From Stappia sp. WLB 29 (lineage in GTDB: Bacteria; Pseudomonadota; Alphaproteobacteria; Rhizobiales; Stappiaceae), in assembly GCF_023507705.1 (NCBI RefSeq), contig NZ_JALBGD010000002.1, forward strand, positions 496,001-560,000: DNA of 64,000 nucleotides, written 5' to 3'. Position numbers and translations under genes: made by a program. Below, piece by piece: positions 1-7,207 of the stretch (the stretch's first letter is position 1; each line of letters opens with the position of its first letter). The notes under the pieces were generated by a model. It was not told where the DNA came from and did no database searches. It saw only the letters and a list, made by a program, of their open reading frames with translations.

Positions 1-542
1 GAAAGGGCGAGGACAGCTTCCACGGCTCGATCCGGTCCGAACTCGCTCGTCGACTCTGTTCCCATGATGACGGCCAGCCGGGCGCGGGCGCGGTTGACGC
101 GACTTTTTACTGTGCCGATGGCGCAGCCGCAAATCTCGGCGGCTTCCTCATAGGAAAAGCCGGAAGCCCCGATGAGGATCAGCGCTTCGCGCTGGTCGTC
201 GGGAAGCTGGTCGAGAGCCCGGCAGAAATCGTCGAGATCGAGATGCCCCGTCTGATTGGGATGGGAGGCGAGCGTTGCCGAATAGCGCCCGTCCACGTCC
301 TGCACCTCGCGCTTGCGCTTGCGATGCGTCGAGTAGAGCGTGTTGCGCAGGATCGTGAACAGCCAGGCCTTCATGTTGGTGCCGGGCTCGAAGCGGCCGA
401 GATTGGACCACGCCTTCATCAGGGCTTCCTGGACCAGGTCGTCGGCGCGGTCGCCCATCCCGACCAGCGAGGCCGCGAAGGCGCGCAGGCTGGGAATGCA
501 GGCGACCATTTCCTCTTTCAGCTCGAAGCTGTGCTCGCTCAT
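1..542 (-). CDS. ecfG: EcfG-family ECF sigma factor, C-terminus cut by window edge
   Basis: Extracytoplasmic-function sigma factor that directs RNA polymerase to general stress response promoters in alphaproteobacteria. Reading from the ATG at 542 the protein opens MSEHSFELKEEMVACI and continues through a region 2 segment (DDLVQEALMKAWSN, then KAWLFTILRN) and a region 4 helix-turn-helix (FSYEEAAEICGCAIGTVKSR). It runs off the left edge with no stop after about 180 codons, so only the extreme C-terminus can be missing. The ATG overlaps the stop of nepR as TAATG, which implies translational coupling and sigma:anti-sigma stoichiometry. An EcfG-type promoter upstream of nepR (768-792) implies autoregulation. 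Family assignment rests on the nepR partner, the conserved HTH and the promoter match. Confidence 0.93.
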   Translation of the reverse strand, partial: MSEHSFELKEEMVACIPSLRAFAASLVGMGDRADDLVQEALMKAWSNLGRFEPGTNMKAWLFTILRNTLYSTHRKRKREVQDVDGRYSATLASHPNQTGHLDLDDFCRALDQLPDDQREALILIGASGFSYEEAAEICGCAIGTVKSRVNRARARLAVIMGTESTSEFGPDRAVEAVLAL

Positions 543-733
543 TACCGGGTCTCCCCCTCGGAACCGCCGTTTTCGTCCAGTTTCTTCAGCAGGTCCTCGA
601 ACCTTCGGGGCAGGGGCTGGGTCAGCACCTCGTTGTAGTAGGTTTGCAGCTGGTTGCTGATGCGAGAGTGGACATCGCTTTCCGATGTGTTCGGTGGCGC
701 TTTCTTCAGGGACTTCTCGCTGTAATTTAGCAT
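542..733 (-). CDS. nepR: NepR anti-sigma factor
   Basis: Small cytoplasmic anti-sigma factor (63 aa) that sequesters EcfG until phosphorylated PhyR binds it. The central segment contains the conserved NepR core (ISNQLQTYYNEVLTQPLPRRF, residues about 25-45; core residues IG/ISxxLxxxYxxVLxxPLPxRF), flanked by charged variable tails, which is the usual family architecture and length. It is the first gene of a two-gene operon with ecfG (TAATG overlap). An EcfG promoter starts about 35 nt upstream of the ATG. PhyR, usually divergently transcribed next to nepR, is not present in the window: the neighbour is a PLDc_N membrane peptide gene on the same strand. Confidence 0.93.
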   Translation of the reverse strand: MLNYSEKSLKKAPPNTSESDVHSRISNQLQTYYNEVLTQPLPRRFEDLLKKLDENGGSEGETR

Positions 734-767
734 AGGCAGAAAAATCCTTCTTCAGCTCCGCACCGTA

Positions 768-792
768 AACGCGCGGTGTCGGACTTGGTTCC
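768..792 (-). promoter_or_regulatory. EcfG-type promoter of nepR-ecfG
   Basis: On the minus strand GGAAC (792-788) is followed after 16 nt by CGTT (771-768), matching the alphaproteobacterial EcfG consensus GGAAC-N16/17-cGTT. It lies 35 nt before the nepR ATG, as expected for an autoregulated stress sigma operon. Confidence 0.85.
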
Positions 793-847
793 ATCCGGCG
801 CCGTACTTTTTACCGATGCGGACGTTGCGGGGCTGGCGAACGGAGCG

Positions 848-1039
848 TCAAACGGTTGCGGGGCGCGAAGGGCCGGCCACAAGCCAGATGAGGAAGCCAA
901 GGACGGGCAGTGCCAGGATCAGGACGACCCAGACGACCTTCGCGAGCGTGGAGGCGCCCGAGCCGACGATCTTGATGATTGCGTAGACGTCCAGAACCAG
1001 AATGACGAGGCCGAGCAGGCCCCCCACCTCGATACCCAT
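848..1039 (-). CDS. PLDc_N-domain small membrane protein
   Basis: A 63-residue protein beginning MGIEVGGLLGLVILVLDVYA. Two hydrophobic helices (about residues 5-25 and 34-56) flank a short polar turn, and the end (FLIWLVAGPSRP) matches the phospholipase D nuclease N-terminal (PLDc_N) membrane domain that is often found alone in bacteria. The ATG at 1039 is chosen because AAGGAG lies 8 nt upstream; a longer in-frame start at 1171 gives an unlikely Arg-rich tail. An EcfG promoter lies about 125 nt upstream, so it is probably a general stress response gene. Molecular role unknown; no catalytic PLD domain is attached. Confidence 0.82.
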   Translation of the reverse strand: MGIEVGGLLGLVILVLDVYAIIKIVGSGASTLAKVVWVVLILALPVLGFLIWLVAGPSRPATV

Positions 1040-1162
1040 GTTCGTACTCCTTTTGCGGCCGCGCAGGCGGCGTGCATGTCGGTCGACCGCGTCACTTTGC
1101 GGCGCGGGACGAGGCCGGCGGCCGCCGTTCCGCCCTGTCAAAACAGGCGATGTCGGGAGATG

Positions 1163-1188
1163 AACGTGCATCGGCGCGATTTGGTTCC
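1163..1188 (-). promoter_or_regulatory. EcfG-type promoter of the PLDc_N gene
   Basis: Minus-strand GGAAC (1188-1184), 17-nt spacer, CGTT (1166-1163). It fits the EcfG consensus and faces the PLDc_N gene, leaving a leader of roughly 115 nt. The rest of the 1040-1251 intergenic region shows no gene. Confidence 0.78.
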
Positions 1189-1236
1189 CGCGACGCTACG
1201 GAAAGTTTGCATGCCGGTGCAGAGGCTTCCGGAGAA

Positions 1237-1253
1237 AACCGGATTAGCCGGTT
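1237..1253 (-). terminator. possible weak terminator of the LacI gene
   Basis: AACCGG-ATTAG-CCGGTT forms a 6-bp stem that includes part of the TAA stop of the LacI-family gene; on the minus strand it is followed by a short GGTTTTC tract. The stem is short, so this is tentative. Confidence 0.3.
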
Positions 1254-2307
1254 AAAGGTATTGCGAGGGAATGTTCTCGCGGAAGATCAGATCCATTTTC
1301 AGCGGCGGGCGCAGGCCCGCGCCGTCTGCCGGCTGCGCGAAACGGGCCAGCGTCTCACCGATCACCTGGTCCGGGTCGGAGTTGATCACCGCGTCCATCG
1401 TGCCCTCGATGAGGAGGCGGCGGGTGTCGGCGGTCAGGCCGTGGCCGATGAACACGACCCGGTCGCCCATGCCCTTTTCGGCCAGCGCCCTGGCGATGCC
1501 GTCGGACGAGCCGCCGACATTGTAGATGCCGACGAGGTCCGGGTTCTGCTCCAGCAGCGAGCGGGTGTGGTTGTAGTTCTCGTTGCGGTCGTCGTGGCCC
1601 TCGCGCATGCCGACGACCCTGAGGTCCGGATAGGTCTCCTCCAGCAGGCCGAGGAATCCCATCTCGCGCTCGGCATGGGCACGGTAGGTGCGGCTGCCGG
1701 CGACCAGCGCGACGCTGCCCTCGCGCGCGCCGCAGAACCGGCCGAGCAGCAGGGCGGCGGTGCGGCCGGCCGCCTGGTTGTCGAGCCCGACATAGGCCTC
1801 GCGCGCCGGGTGCGGCAGGTCGGAGACGATGGTGACGAGGCGGGTGCCGCCCGCGCTCACCTCTTCGGCGGCCTCGCGCACCAGCGGGTGGTCGATGGCC
1901 ATGAAGGCGATGCCGTCGGCCCAGCGGGCGTGGTGGCGCAGGGCGGCGGCCAGCGCGCCGGCGTCGAAGCTCTCGATGAAGAAGCAGCGCAGCGGCGGGG
2001 CGTCGCGGGTCTGGGTGTCGGCGACGCCACGCACCTTGTCGCCGAGCAGGCGCAGATAGGGGTTGGTGCCCATCGGCAGCAGGAAGGCGACGTTGGGCGG
2101 GCGCCGGCCGCCCAGCTTCTCGCGCTCCTCCGCGCTCATGTAGCCGAGCTCCACCGCCGCCGCGAGCACGCGGGCGACCGTGCGGTCCTTGACGCCCTTG
2201 CGGCGGTTCAGCACCCGGTCGACGGTTGCCAGCGACACCCCGGCCGCTTCGGCCAGGTCCGCCATGGAGGGGGTCTGGGACGGGAGACGGATCTCTCCTG
2301 AGGGCAC
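1252..2307 (-). CDS. LacI-family transcriptional regulator of the TRAP/RuBisCO-like operon
   Basis: DNA-binding repressor of about 351 aa. The N-terminal LacI helix-turn-helix is clear (MADLAEAAGVSLATVDRVLN, about residues 15-34), followed by a periplasmic-binding-protein-like effector domain (VAFLLPMGTNPYLRLL through VFIGHGLTADTRRLL). The GTG at 2307 is preferred because GAGG lies 9 nt upstream; a TTG at 2322 and an ATG at 2265 are in the same frame. It is divergent from the TRAP-VOC-RLP-DUF1537 operon, the usual arrangement for a local repressor sensing the imported sugar acid. A palindromic site overlaps its own start region. The D in ATVDR (rather than S) marks a subfamily often linked to sugar or sugar-acid uptake. 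Confidence 0.88.
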   Translation of the reverse strand: MPSGEIRLPSQTPSMADLAEAAGVSLATVDRVLNRRKGVKDRTVARVLAAAVELGYMSAEEREKLGGRRPPNVAFLLPMGTNPYLRLLGDKVRGVADTQTRDAPPLRCFFIESFDAGALAAALRHHARWADGIAFMAIDHPLVREAAEEVSAGGTRLVTIVSDLPHPAREAYVGLDNQAAGRTAALLLGRFCGAREGSVALVAGSRTYRAHAEREMGFLGLLEETYPDLRVVGMREGHDDRNENYNHTRSLLEQNPDLVGIYNVGGSSDGIARALAEKGMGDRVVFIGHGLTADTRRLLIEGTMDAVINSDPDQVIGETLARFAQPADGAGLRPPLKMDLIFRENIPSQYL

Positions 2308-2308
2308 C

Positions 2309-2421
2309 TCAAAATACCTCAATATTTGATGTTTGACGTGATGCTCACGGCTTCGTAGCCTTTTGTCAAGAGGAACGGATTTCGGCGACCTTCATCGGTT
2401 GAGGATCGTCAAAATACCTCA
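2309..2421. promoter_or_regulatory. divergent LacI/TRAP control region with repeated operator-like element
   Basis: The 13-mer TCAAAATACCTCA occurs at 2309-2321 and again at 2409-2421, exactly 100 bp apart. The first copy extends into an imperfect palindrome TCAAA-N11-TTTGA at 2309-2329. Two spaced copies between divergent genes fit operators for the LacI-family protein, possibly with looping. Inferred, not proven. Confidence 0.55.
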
Positions 2422-2468
2422 TGAGCCTCCGGTCAATCCGGGCCATGGAACCATCTTGGGAGGAAGCA

Positions 2469-3488
2469 ATGACCAGACAGCTGTTTTCCGTCACGCGGCG
2501 CGGCGCCCTTGCGCTCGGTCTCGGTGCGGGTGCCTTCGCCATGGCGCCAGGCCTTGCCCGCGCCCAGTCGCTCACCCTGCGCTACGGCCACAACAACGAG
2601 CCGGCCAGCGTCGCCGGCGCCCAGGCCGACTGGTTCGCGGAAGCGGTGGGCAGGCATTCGGGCGGCGACATCGCCGTGCAGGTCTATCCGTCCTCGCAGC
2701 TCGGCAAGCTGCAGGAACTGGCCGAGGCGGTCTCGCTCGGCACCATCGCCTTCTCGCACAACACCGCCGGCGGCATCGGCTCGCTCTACGAGCCCTTCGC
2801 GGCGCTCGACACGCCCTATCTCTACCGCGACATCGACCACCTGATGAAGGTGATGGACATCAACTCGCCGGTGATGCAGGAGCTCAACCAGGGCCTGATC
2901 GAGGCGGCCAATGTCCGCGTGATCTACGCTCACTATTTCGGCCGCCGCAATCTCACCGCCAACAAGGCGGTCTACAAGCCGGCCGACCTTGCCGGCGAGA
3001 AGATCCGCGCCGTGCCTTTCCCGATCTACCAGGCCGCCATCGAGGGCATGGGTGCCGCCCCCGTCCCGGTCGACTGGTCCGAGGTCCCGACCGCGCTCGC
3101 CACCGGCGTTGTCGCCGGCCAGGAGAACCCGGTCAACGTCATCCTCAACGTCAAGCTCTACGACGTGCAGTCGCATCTCATGCTGACCGGCCACATGTCC
3201 AATGCCGAGGTCGTCGTGATGAACGAGGACGCCTGGCAGGCCCTGTCGCCGGCCCAGAAGGAGGCGGTCGCTGCCGCCTCGCTGGAGATCCGCGAGCGCG
3301 CCACCAAGGCGATCCAGGAGAACGAGGAGAAGGACACTGAGGCGCTGCGCGAGGCCGGCATGACGGTGATCGGCCCCGAGGACGGGCTCGATGTGGAGGC
3401 CTTCCGCGCCTCGGTCAGCAAGCTCGTCGACGAGCGCTTCGGCGAAAAATACGGTGCCCTCTACGAGAAGATCCGGGCGATCTCCTGA
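2469..3488 (+). CDS. dctP: TRAP transporter DctP-type solute-binding protein
   Basis: Periplasmic solute receptor (339 aa) of a tripartite ATP-independent transporter. The ATG at 2469 follows GGGAGG and gives an N-terminus with a twin-arginine signal (VTRRGALALGLGAGAF, cleavage near ARAQ, about residue 33), as in many DctP proteins. The body shows DctP features: HNNEPAS, SSQLGKLQELAEAVSLG, and DLAGEKIRAVPFPIYQ with the conserved Arg that contacts substrate carboxylates (about residue 180). First gene of an operon with dctQ (31 nt downstream), dctM, VOC, RLP and DUF1537 genes, so the ligand is probably the carboxylated sugar processed by those enzymes. Ligand identity is inferred from context. 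Confidence 0.93.
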   Translation: MTRQLFSVTRRGALALGLGAGAFAMAPGLARAQSLTLRYGHNNEPASVAGAQADWFAEAVGRHSGGDIAVQVYPSSQLGKLQELAEAVSLGTIAFSHNTAGGIGSLYEPFAALDTPYLYRDIDHLMKVMDINSPVMQELNQGLIEAANVRVIYAHYFGRRNLTANKAVYKPADLAGEKIRAVPFPIYQAAIEGMGAAPVPVDWSEVPTALATGVVAGQENPVNVILNVKLYDVQSHLMLTGHMSNAEVVVMNEDAWQALSPAQKEAVAAASLEIRERATKAIQENEEKDTEALREAGMTVIGPEDGLDVEAFRASVSKLVDERFGEKYGALYEKIRAIS

Positions 3489-3518
3489 TCCCCGAACACT
3501 GGCGAAAAGGGTGCGGCC

Positions 3519-4073
3519 ATGACCGGCGCGACCGATCCAGTCTCCCCTGATTCCGGAGGGGCCGATCGCACGCCTCCGGGCGGCAGGCTCCTTGCGGGTG
3601 CGGCGGCGAGCTGCCGCACCCTCGCCGTGCTGCTGCTGATGGCGATGAGCGTGCTGGTGGTCGGCCAGGTGCTCGGCCGCAACCTGCTCGATCTCGGCAT
3701 GCCCTGGGCGGACGAGCTTGCCCGCTTCTGCGGCGTCGCGCTCGTCTTCCTCTGCGTGCCGCTGCTGGCGCTGCAGGGCCGGCACGTGGCGGTGGAACTG
3801 GTGCCGATGTCGCTGCCCCTCGGCGCCCGTCGCTGGACCGGCATGCTGGTCGAACTCAGCGTCCTCGCCTTCGCGCTCTTCTTCCTCTACGGGCTCTACC
3901 GTTTCCTCGGGCGGGCGTGGAAGTTCGCCACCCCGACCCTCGGCATCCCCAACTGGGTGTTCTACGCGCCCGCCATCGTCGCGATGGTGCTGCTGGCGCT
4001 GGTCACCCTTGCCCGTCTGCTCGCGCTTCTTCGCGGCGAGACGCCCCCCGGTTCCGATCAGGCCCTGCCATGA
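3519..4073 (+). CDS. dctQ: TRAP transporter small permease, DctQ type
   Basis: Inner-membrane small subunit (184 aa) of the TRAP transporter. After a polar N-terminus of about 25 residues there are four hydrophobic segments (about 30-50, 65-85, 100-122, 143-168). The conserved DctQ stretch GQVLGRNLLDLGMPWADELARF is present with its characteristic W-x-D/E-E pattern, followed by the cytoplasmic RHVAVEL segment. It overlaps dctM by ATGA, indicating coupled translation of the membrane complex. Confidence 0.92.
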   Translation: MTGATDPVSPDSGGADRTPPGGRLLAGAAASCRTLAVLLLMAMSVLVVGQVLGRNLLDLGMPWADELARFCGVALVFLCVPLLALQGRHVAVELVPMSLPLGARRWTGMLVELSVLAFALFFLYGLYRFLGRAWKFATPTLGIPNWVFYAPAIVAMVLLALVTLARLLALLRGETPPGSDQALP

Positions 4074-5347
4074 GCCTCGTGCTTCTCCTCGTCTTTTCCG
4101 CCGCGCTGCTGCTCGGCGCGCCGATCGCCGTCGCCCTCGGCCTTGCCTCGGCGGTGGCCATCGTCGGCTTCGACCTGCCGGTGCATGTGCTGGCGCAGCG
4201 CGGCATCAATGCGCTCGATTCGACGCCGCTGCTCGCCGTGCCGCTGTTCATCCTGGCGGCGAGCCTGCTCAACGCGATGGGCGTCACCACCCATATCTTC
4301 GACCTGGTGCGCCTCGTCGTCGGGCGCATCCGCGGCGCGGTCGCCCAGGTGTCGATCCTCGTCAGCCTGATCTTTTCCGGCGTCTCGGGCGCCGCGCTCG
4401 CCGATATCGGTGCGCTCGGCAAGATCCAGATCGACCAGATGTCGGCGCAGGGCTACCGGCGCGATTTCGCCGCCGGCATCACCATCGCGGCGGCGACCAT
4501 CGGGCCGATCTTTCCGCCCTCCATCCCGCTGATCATCTATGCCAGCGTCACCAATGTCTCGGCGGTGCAGCTGCTGGTCGCCGGCATCGTCCCGGCGCTG
4601 CTGATCACGGCCTTCCTGATGGTGCAGGTCGCCGTCATGGCGCGCATCTACAACCTGCCGCGCGACACGGTCAGCCCGTCGCTTTCCGCCGTCGCCCGCA
4701 AGGCGGCGATCTCGCTGCCGGCGCTGATCGCCCCGGTGATCCTGATCGGCGGGCTGCTCAGCGGCTATTTCGGCCCGACGGAGGTCGCCGGCGTCACGGT
4801 CGCCTATGCGCTCGCCATCGGCTTCCTCGTCTATCGCACGCTGACCTTCAGGGCCGTGTGGGAGAGCCTGCGCGAAACGGTGGAGGCGACCTCCGGCATC
4901 CTCTTCATCGTGTCGACGGCGGCCGTCTTCGCCTGGGTGCTGACGCTCGACCAGGTGCCGGCGATGGCCGGCCAGGTGCTGCTCGGCCTCTCCGACAATC
5001 CGCTGGTGCTGCTGCTGCTGGTCAACCTGCTGCTGCTCGTCGTCGGCATGTTCCTGGAATCCATCGCGGCGATCCTGATCATCGCGCCCATCGTCGCCCC
5101 GGCGCTGCACCAGGCCGGCGTCGATCCGCTGCAGCTCGGCATCGTCTTCGTGCTCAACCTGATGATCGGGCTGCTGACGCCGCCCATCGGCATGAGCCTC
5201 TACATGGTCTCCATCGTCGCCAGGATGCCGGTCCATTCGGTCATCCGCGGCGTGCTGCCCTTCTTCCTGCCCCTCGCGCTGTCGCTGCTGGTCGTCTCGG
5301 CCGTGCCGGCCGTGTCGACGTGGCTTCCCCGACTTCTCTCGCAATAG
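4070..5347 (+). CDS. dctM: TRAP transporter large permease, DctM type
   Basis: Catalytic membrane subunit (425 aa) that couples Na+ or H+ flux to solute uptake. The start at 4070 overlaps the dctQ stop. It is hydrophobic throughout with about a dozen helices. DctM hallmarks include PLFILAASLLNAMGVT near residues 57-72, the FSGVSGAALADIGALG loop near 102-117, IGPIFPPSIPLIIYA, and LTPPIGMSLYM in the C-terminal half. Eight nt separate its stop from the VOC gene, so the enzymes are in the same transcript. Confidence 0.95.
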   Translation: MSLVLLLVFSAALLLGAPIAVALGLASAVAIVGFDLPVHVLAQRGINALDSTPLLAVPLFILAASLLNAMGVTTHIFDLVRLVVGRIRGAVAQVSILVSLIFSGVSGAALADIGALGKIQIDQMSAQGYRRDFAAGITIAAATIGPIFPPSIPLIIYASVTNVSAVQLLVAGIVPALLITAFLMVQVAVMARIYNLPRDTVSPSLSAVARKAAISLPALIAPVILIGGLLSGYFGPTEVAGVTVAYALAIGFLVYRTLTFRAVWESLRETVEATSGILFIVSTAAVFAWVLTLDQVPAMAGQVLLGLSDNPLVLLLLVNLLLLVVGMFLESIAAILIIAPIVAPALHQAGVDPLQLGIVFVLNLMIGLLTPPIGMSLYMVSIVARMPVHSVIRGVLPFFLPLALSLLVVSAVPAVSTWLPRLLSQ

Positions 5348-5355
5348 GGTTCTTC

Positions 5356-5895
5356 ATGAGCAGGTTTCTCGGCGCAATCCGCCAGCTCGGCTACGTGGTC
5401 GACGACATCGAAGCGGCGATGGAGCATTGGCACAAGGTCATGGGCGTCGGCCCGTGGTACTACAATCCGAAGGTGCCCATCGAGGACTACCGCTACGACG
5501 GCCAGTCCTTCGAGGTCCACAATTCCGTCGCGCTGGCCAACAGCGGCCCGGTGCAGGTCGAGCTGATCCAGACCCGCAACGACGCCCCGTCGATGTATCG
5601 CGACTTCCGGCTCGCCGGCCATCGCGGGCTGCAGCATGTCGCCTACTGGACGCAAGCTTACGATGCCGATCTTGCCCGCATGGAGGCCGAAGGCTTCCGC
5701 GTGAAGATGAGCGGCAAGGTCGGCGCCAACGGGCGCTTCGCCTATTTCGACCGCGAGGCCCATCCCGGCACGGTGATCGAGCTGTCCGAGGTGATGGGGC
5801 CGAAGGGCCGCATGTTCGACCTGATCCGCAAGGCCTCCGACGGCTGGGACGGCAGCGATCCGGTCCGTCCCTTCCCCGACCTCTCCGCGATCTGA
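5356..5895 (+). CDS. VOC-superfamily (glyoxalase-fold) protein in the RLP operon
   Basis: Single-chain protein of 179 aa with two beta-alpha-beta-beta-beta halves of the vicinal oxygen chelate fold. The N-terminal half starts LGYVVDDIEAAMEHW and the second half contains HRGLQHVAYWTQAYDADLARME and the late Glu in GTVIELSEVMG, a typical metal-ligand position. VOC members include methylmalonyl-CoA epimerases, isomerases, dioxygenases and lyases; the exact reaction here is unknown. Lying between dctM and the RuBisCO-like gene (8-nt gaps on both sides), it probably handles the imported sugar acid or its ketone tautomer, for instance as an isomerase feeding the kinase/RLP steps. That step is my inference. 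Confidence 0.85.
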   Translation: MSRFLGAIRQLGYVVDDIEAAMEHWHKVMGVGPWYYNPKVPIEDYRYDGQSFEVHNSVALANSGPVQVELIQTRNDAPSMYRDFRLAGHRGLQHVAYWTQAYDADLARMEAEGFRVKMSGKVGANGRFAYFDREAHPGTVIELSEVMGPKGRMFDLIRKASDGWDGSDPVRPFPDLSAI

Positions 5896-5903
5896 GGCGC
5901 GCG

Positions 5904-7202
5904 ATGCGGGCGATCCCCCTGAAACCCGACAGCGTCGAGGCGACCTATCTGGTCGAGACGCCGCTCGCGCCGGAAAAGGTCGCGGCGATCATGGCGGGCG
6001 AGCAGAGCTGCGGCACCTTCGTGCGCGTTGCCGGCGAGAGCGACGAGCTGCGCGGGCGCGCCGGCGCCGAGGTTCTCGCCGTGGAAGAGCTGGAGCCGGC
6101 GACCGCCCCGAGCCTTGCCAGCGCCTGGCTCGAGCGGCAGGGCACGCCCGGTCCCTGGCGGCGCGCGCGGGTGCGCATCGCCTATCCGCTCGCCAATATC
6201 GGCGCCAACCTGCCGACCTTTGCCGCGACGGTCGCGGGCAACCTCTACGATCTCGGCGAGGTCACGGGGCTGCGTCTCGTCGATGTCGCCCTGCCGCAGG
6301 CCTATCGCACCCGCTTCGACCTGCCGCTGCACGGCGTCGCCGGCACCCGCGCGGTGCTCGGCGTCGCTGGTCGGCCGCTCTTCGGCACGATCATCAAGCC
6401 GAATGTCGGCCTCAGCGCCGACGAGATCGCCACGCTGGTTGCGGACCTGTGCGAGGCCGGCGTCGACTTCATCAAGGACGACGAGATCTGCGCCGACCCG
6501 GTCCATGCGCCGCTGGAGGCGCGCGTTCGCGCGGTGATGGCGCAGGTGCGGGCCTATCGCGAGCGCAGCGGCCGCACTGTCATGGTCGCCTTCAACATCA
6601 CCGACGAGCTCGACGCCATGCGCCGCCATGCGGACCTGGTGGAGCGCGAGGGCGGCTCCTGCGTCATGGCCAGCCTCAACTGGTGCGGCCTGTCGGCGAT
6701 GCAGTCGCTGCGCCGCTCGACGCCGCTCGTCGTGCATGGCCACCGCAACGGCTTCGGCGCCTTCGCCCGCCATCCGCTGCTCGGCATCGGCTTCGACGCC
6801 TACCAGGCGCTCTACCGTCTTGCCGGCGTCGACCACATGCATGTGCACGGCATCGGCGGCAAGTTCTCCGACGCTCCCCGAGAGGTCGAGGAGGCGGCGC
6901 GCCGCTGCCTTGAGCCGCTTGCCGTCGACGCCCCGGATGCCTCGGATGCGGTGATGCCGGCCTTTTCCTCCGGCCAGTGGGCCGGCACTCTGCCGGTCAC
7001 CGCGCGCGCTGCCGGGTCCAGCGACTTCCTGTTCATGGCCGGCGGCGGCATCCTTGCCCATCCTTCGGGCCCGGCGGCCGGCGTCGCCAGCCTGCGCCAA
7101 GCGTGGGAGGCGGTGGCCGCCAACGAGGATCTGGAGCAGGCCGCAAGCTCCCGGCCGGAGCTTGCCGGGGCGCTGTCCTTCTTCGGGAAAACGGCCGGGT
7201 AA
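5904..7202 (+). CDS. RuBisCO-like protein, probable acid-sugar phosphate decarboxylase or transcarboxylase
   Basis: A 432-residue member of the RuBisCO large-subunit superfamily, form IV class. The barrel keeps K165 (GTIIKP, equivalent to K175), the carbamylated-lysine and metal triad K191, D193, E194 (FIKDDE, equivalent to K201/D203/E204), H280-R281 (VHGHRNGFG, equivalent to H294-R295) and the loop-6 lysine K320 (GIGGKF, equivalent to K334). The second lysine of the KPK motif is replaced by Asn (KPNVG). With a DUF1537 kinase gene 5 nt downstream it resembles the apionate-pathway enzymes OiaX/OiaT, which decarboxylate or hydrolyse 3-oxo-isoapionate 4-phosphate. It is unlikely to fix CO2: no phosphoribulokinase or small subunit is nearby. 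Substrate uncertain. Confidence 0.9.
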   Translation: MRAIPLKPDSVEATYLVETPLAPEKVAAIMAGEQSCGTFVRVAGESDELRGRAGAEVLAVEELEPATAPSLASAWLERQGTPGPWRRARVRIAYPLANIGANLPTFAATVAGNLYDLGEVTGLRLVDVALPQAYRTRFDLPLHGVAGTRAVLGVAGRPLFGTIIKPNVGLSADEIATLVADLCEAGVDFIKDDEICADPVHAPLEARVRAVMAQVRAYRERSGRTVMVAFNITDELDAMRRHADLVEREGGSCVMASLNWCGLSAMQSLRRSTPLVVHGHRNGFGAFARHPLLGIGFDAYQALYRLAGVDHMHVHGIGGKFSDAPREVEEAARRCLEPLAVDAPDASDAVMPAFSSGQWAGTLPVTARAAGSSDFLFMAGGGILAHPSGPAAGVASLRQAWEAVAANEDLEQAASSRPELAGALSFFGKTAG

Positions 7203-7207
7203 CGGGC

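Noticed and set aside
1111-1131. Third EcfG-like promoter (GGAAC at 1131-1127)
   Set aside because: Spacer is 15 nt and the -10 reads CGTC, so it misses the consensus; the site at 1163-1188 is better.
4058-5344. Asp/Arg/Gln-rich long frame opposite dctM
   Set aside because: Low-complexity composition is the mirror of hydrophobic membrane codons; dctM on the plus strand is fully supported.
5904-7202. Possible genuine CO2-fixing RuBisCO
   Set aside because: Superfamily residues are partly altered (KPN), there is no small subunit or phosphoribulokinase, and the operon context is acid-sugar catabolism.
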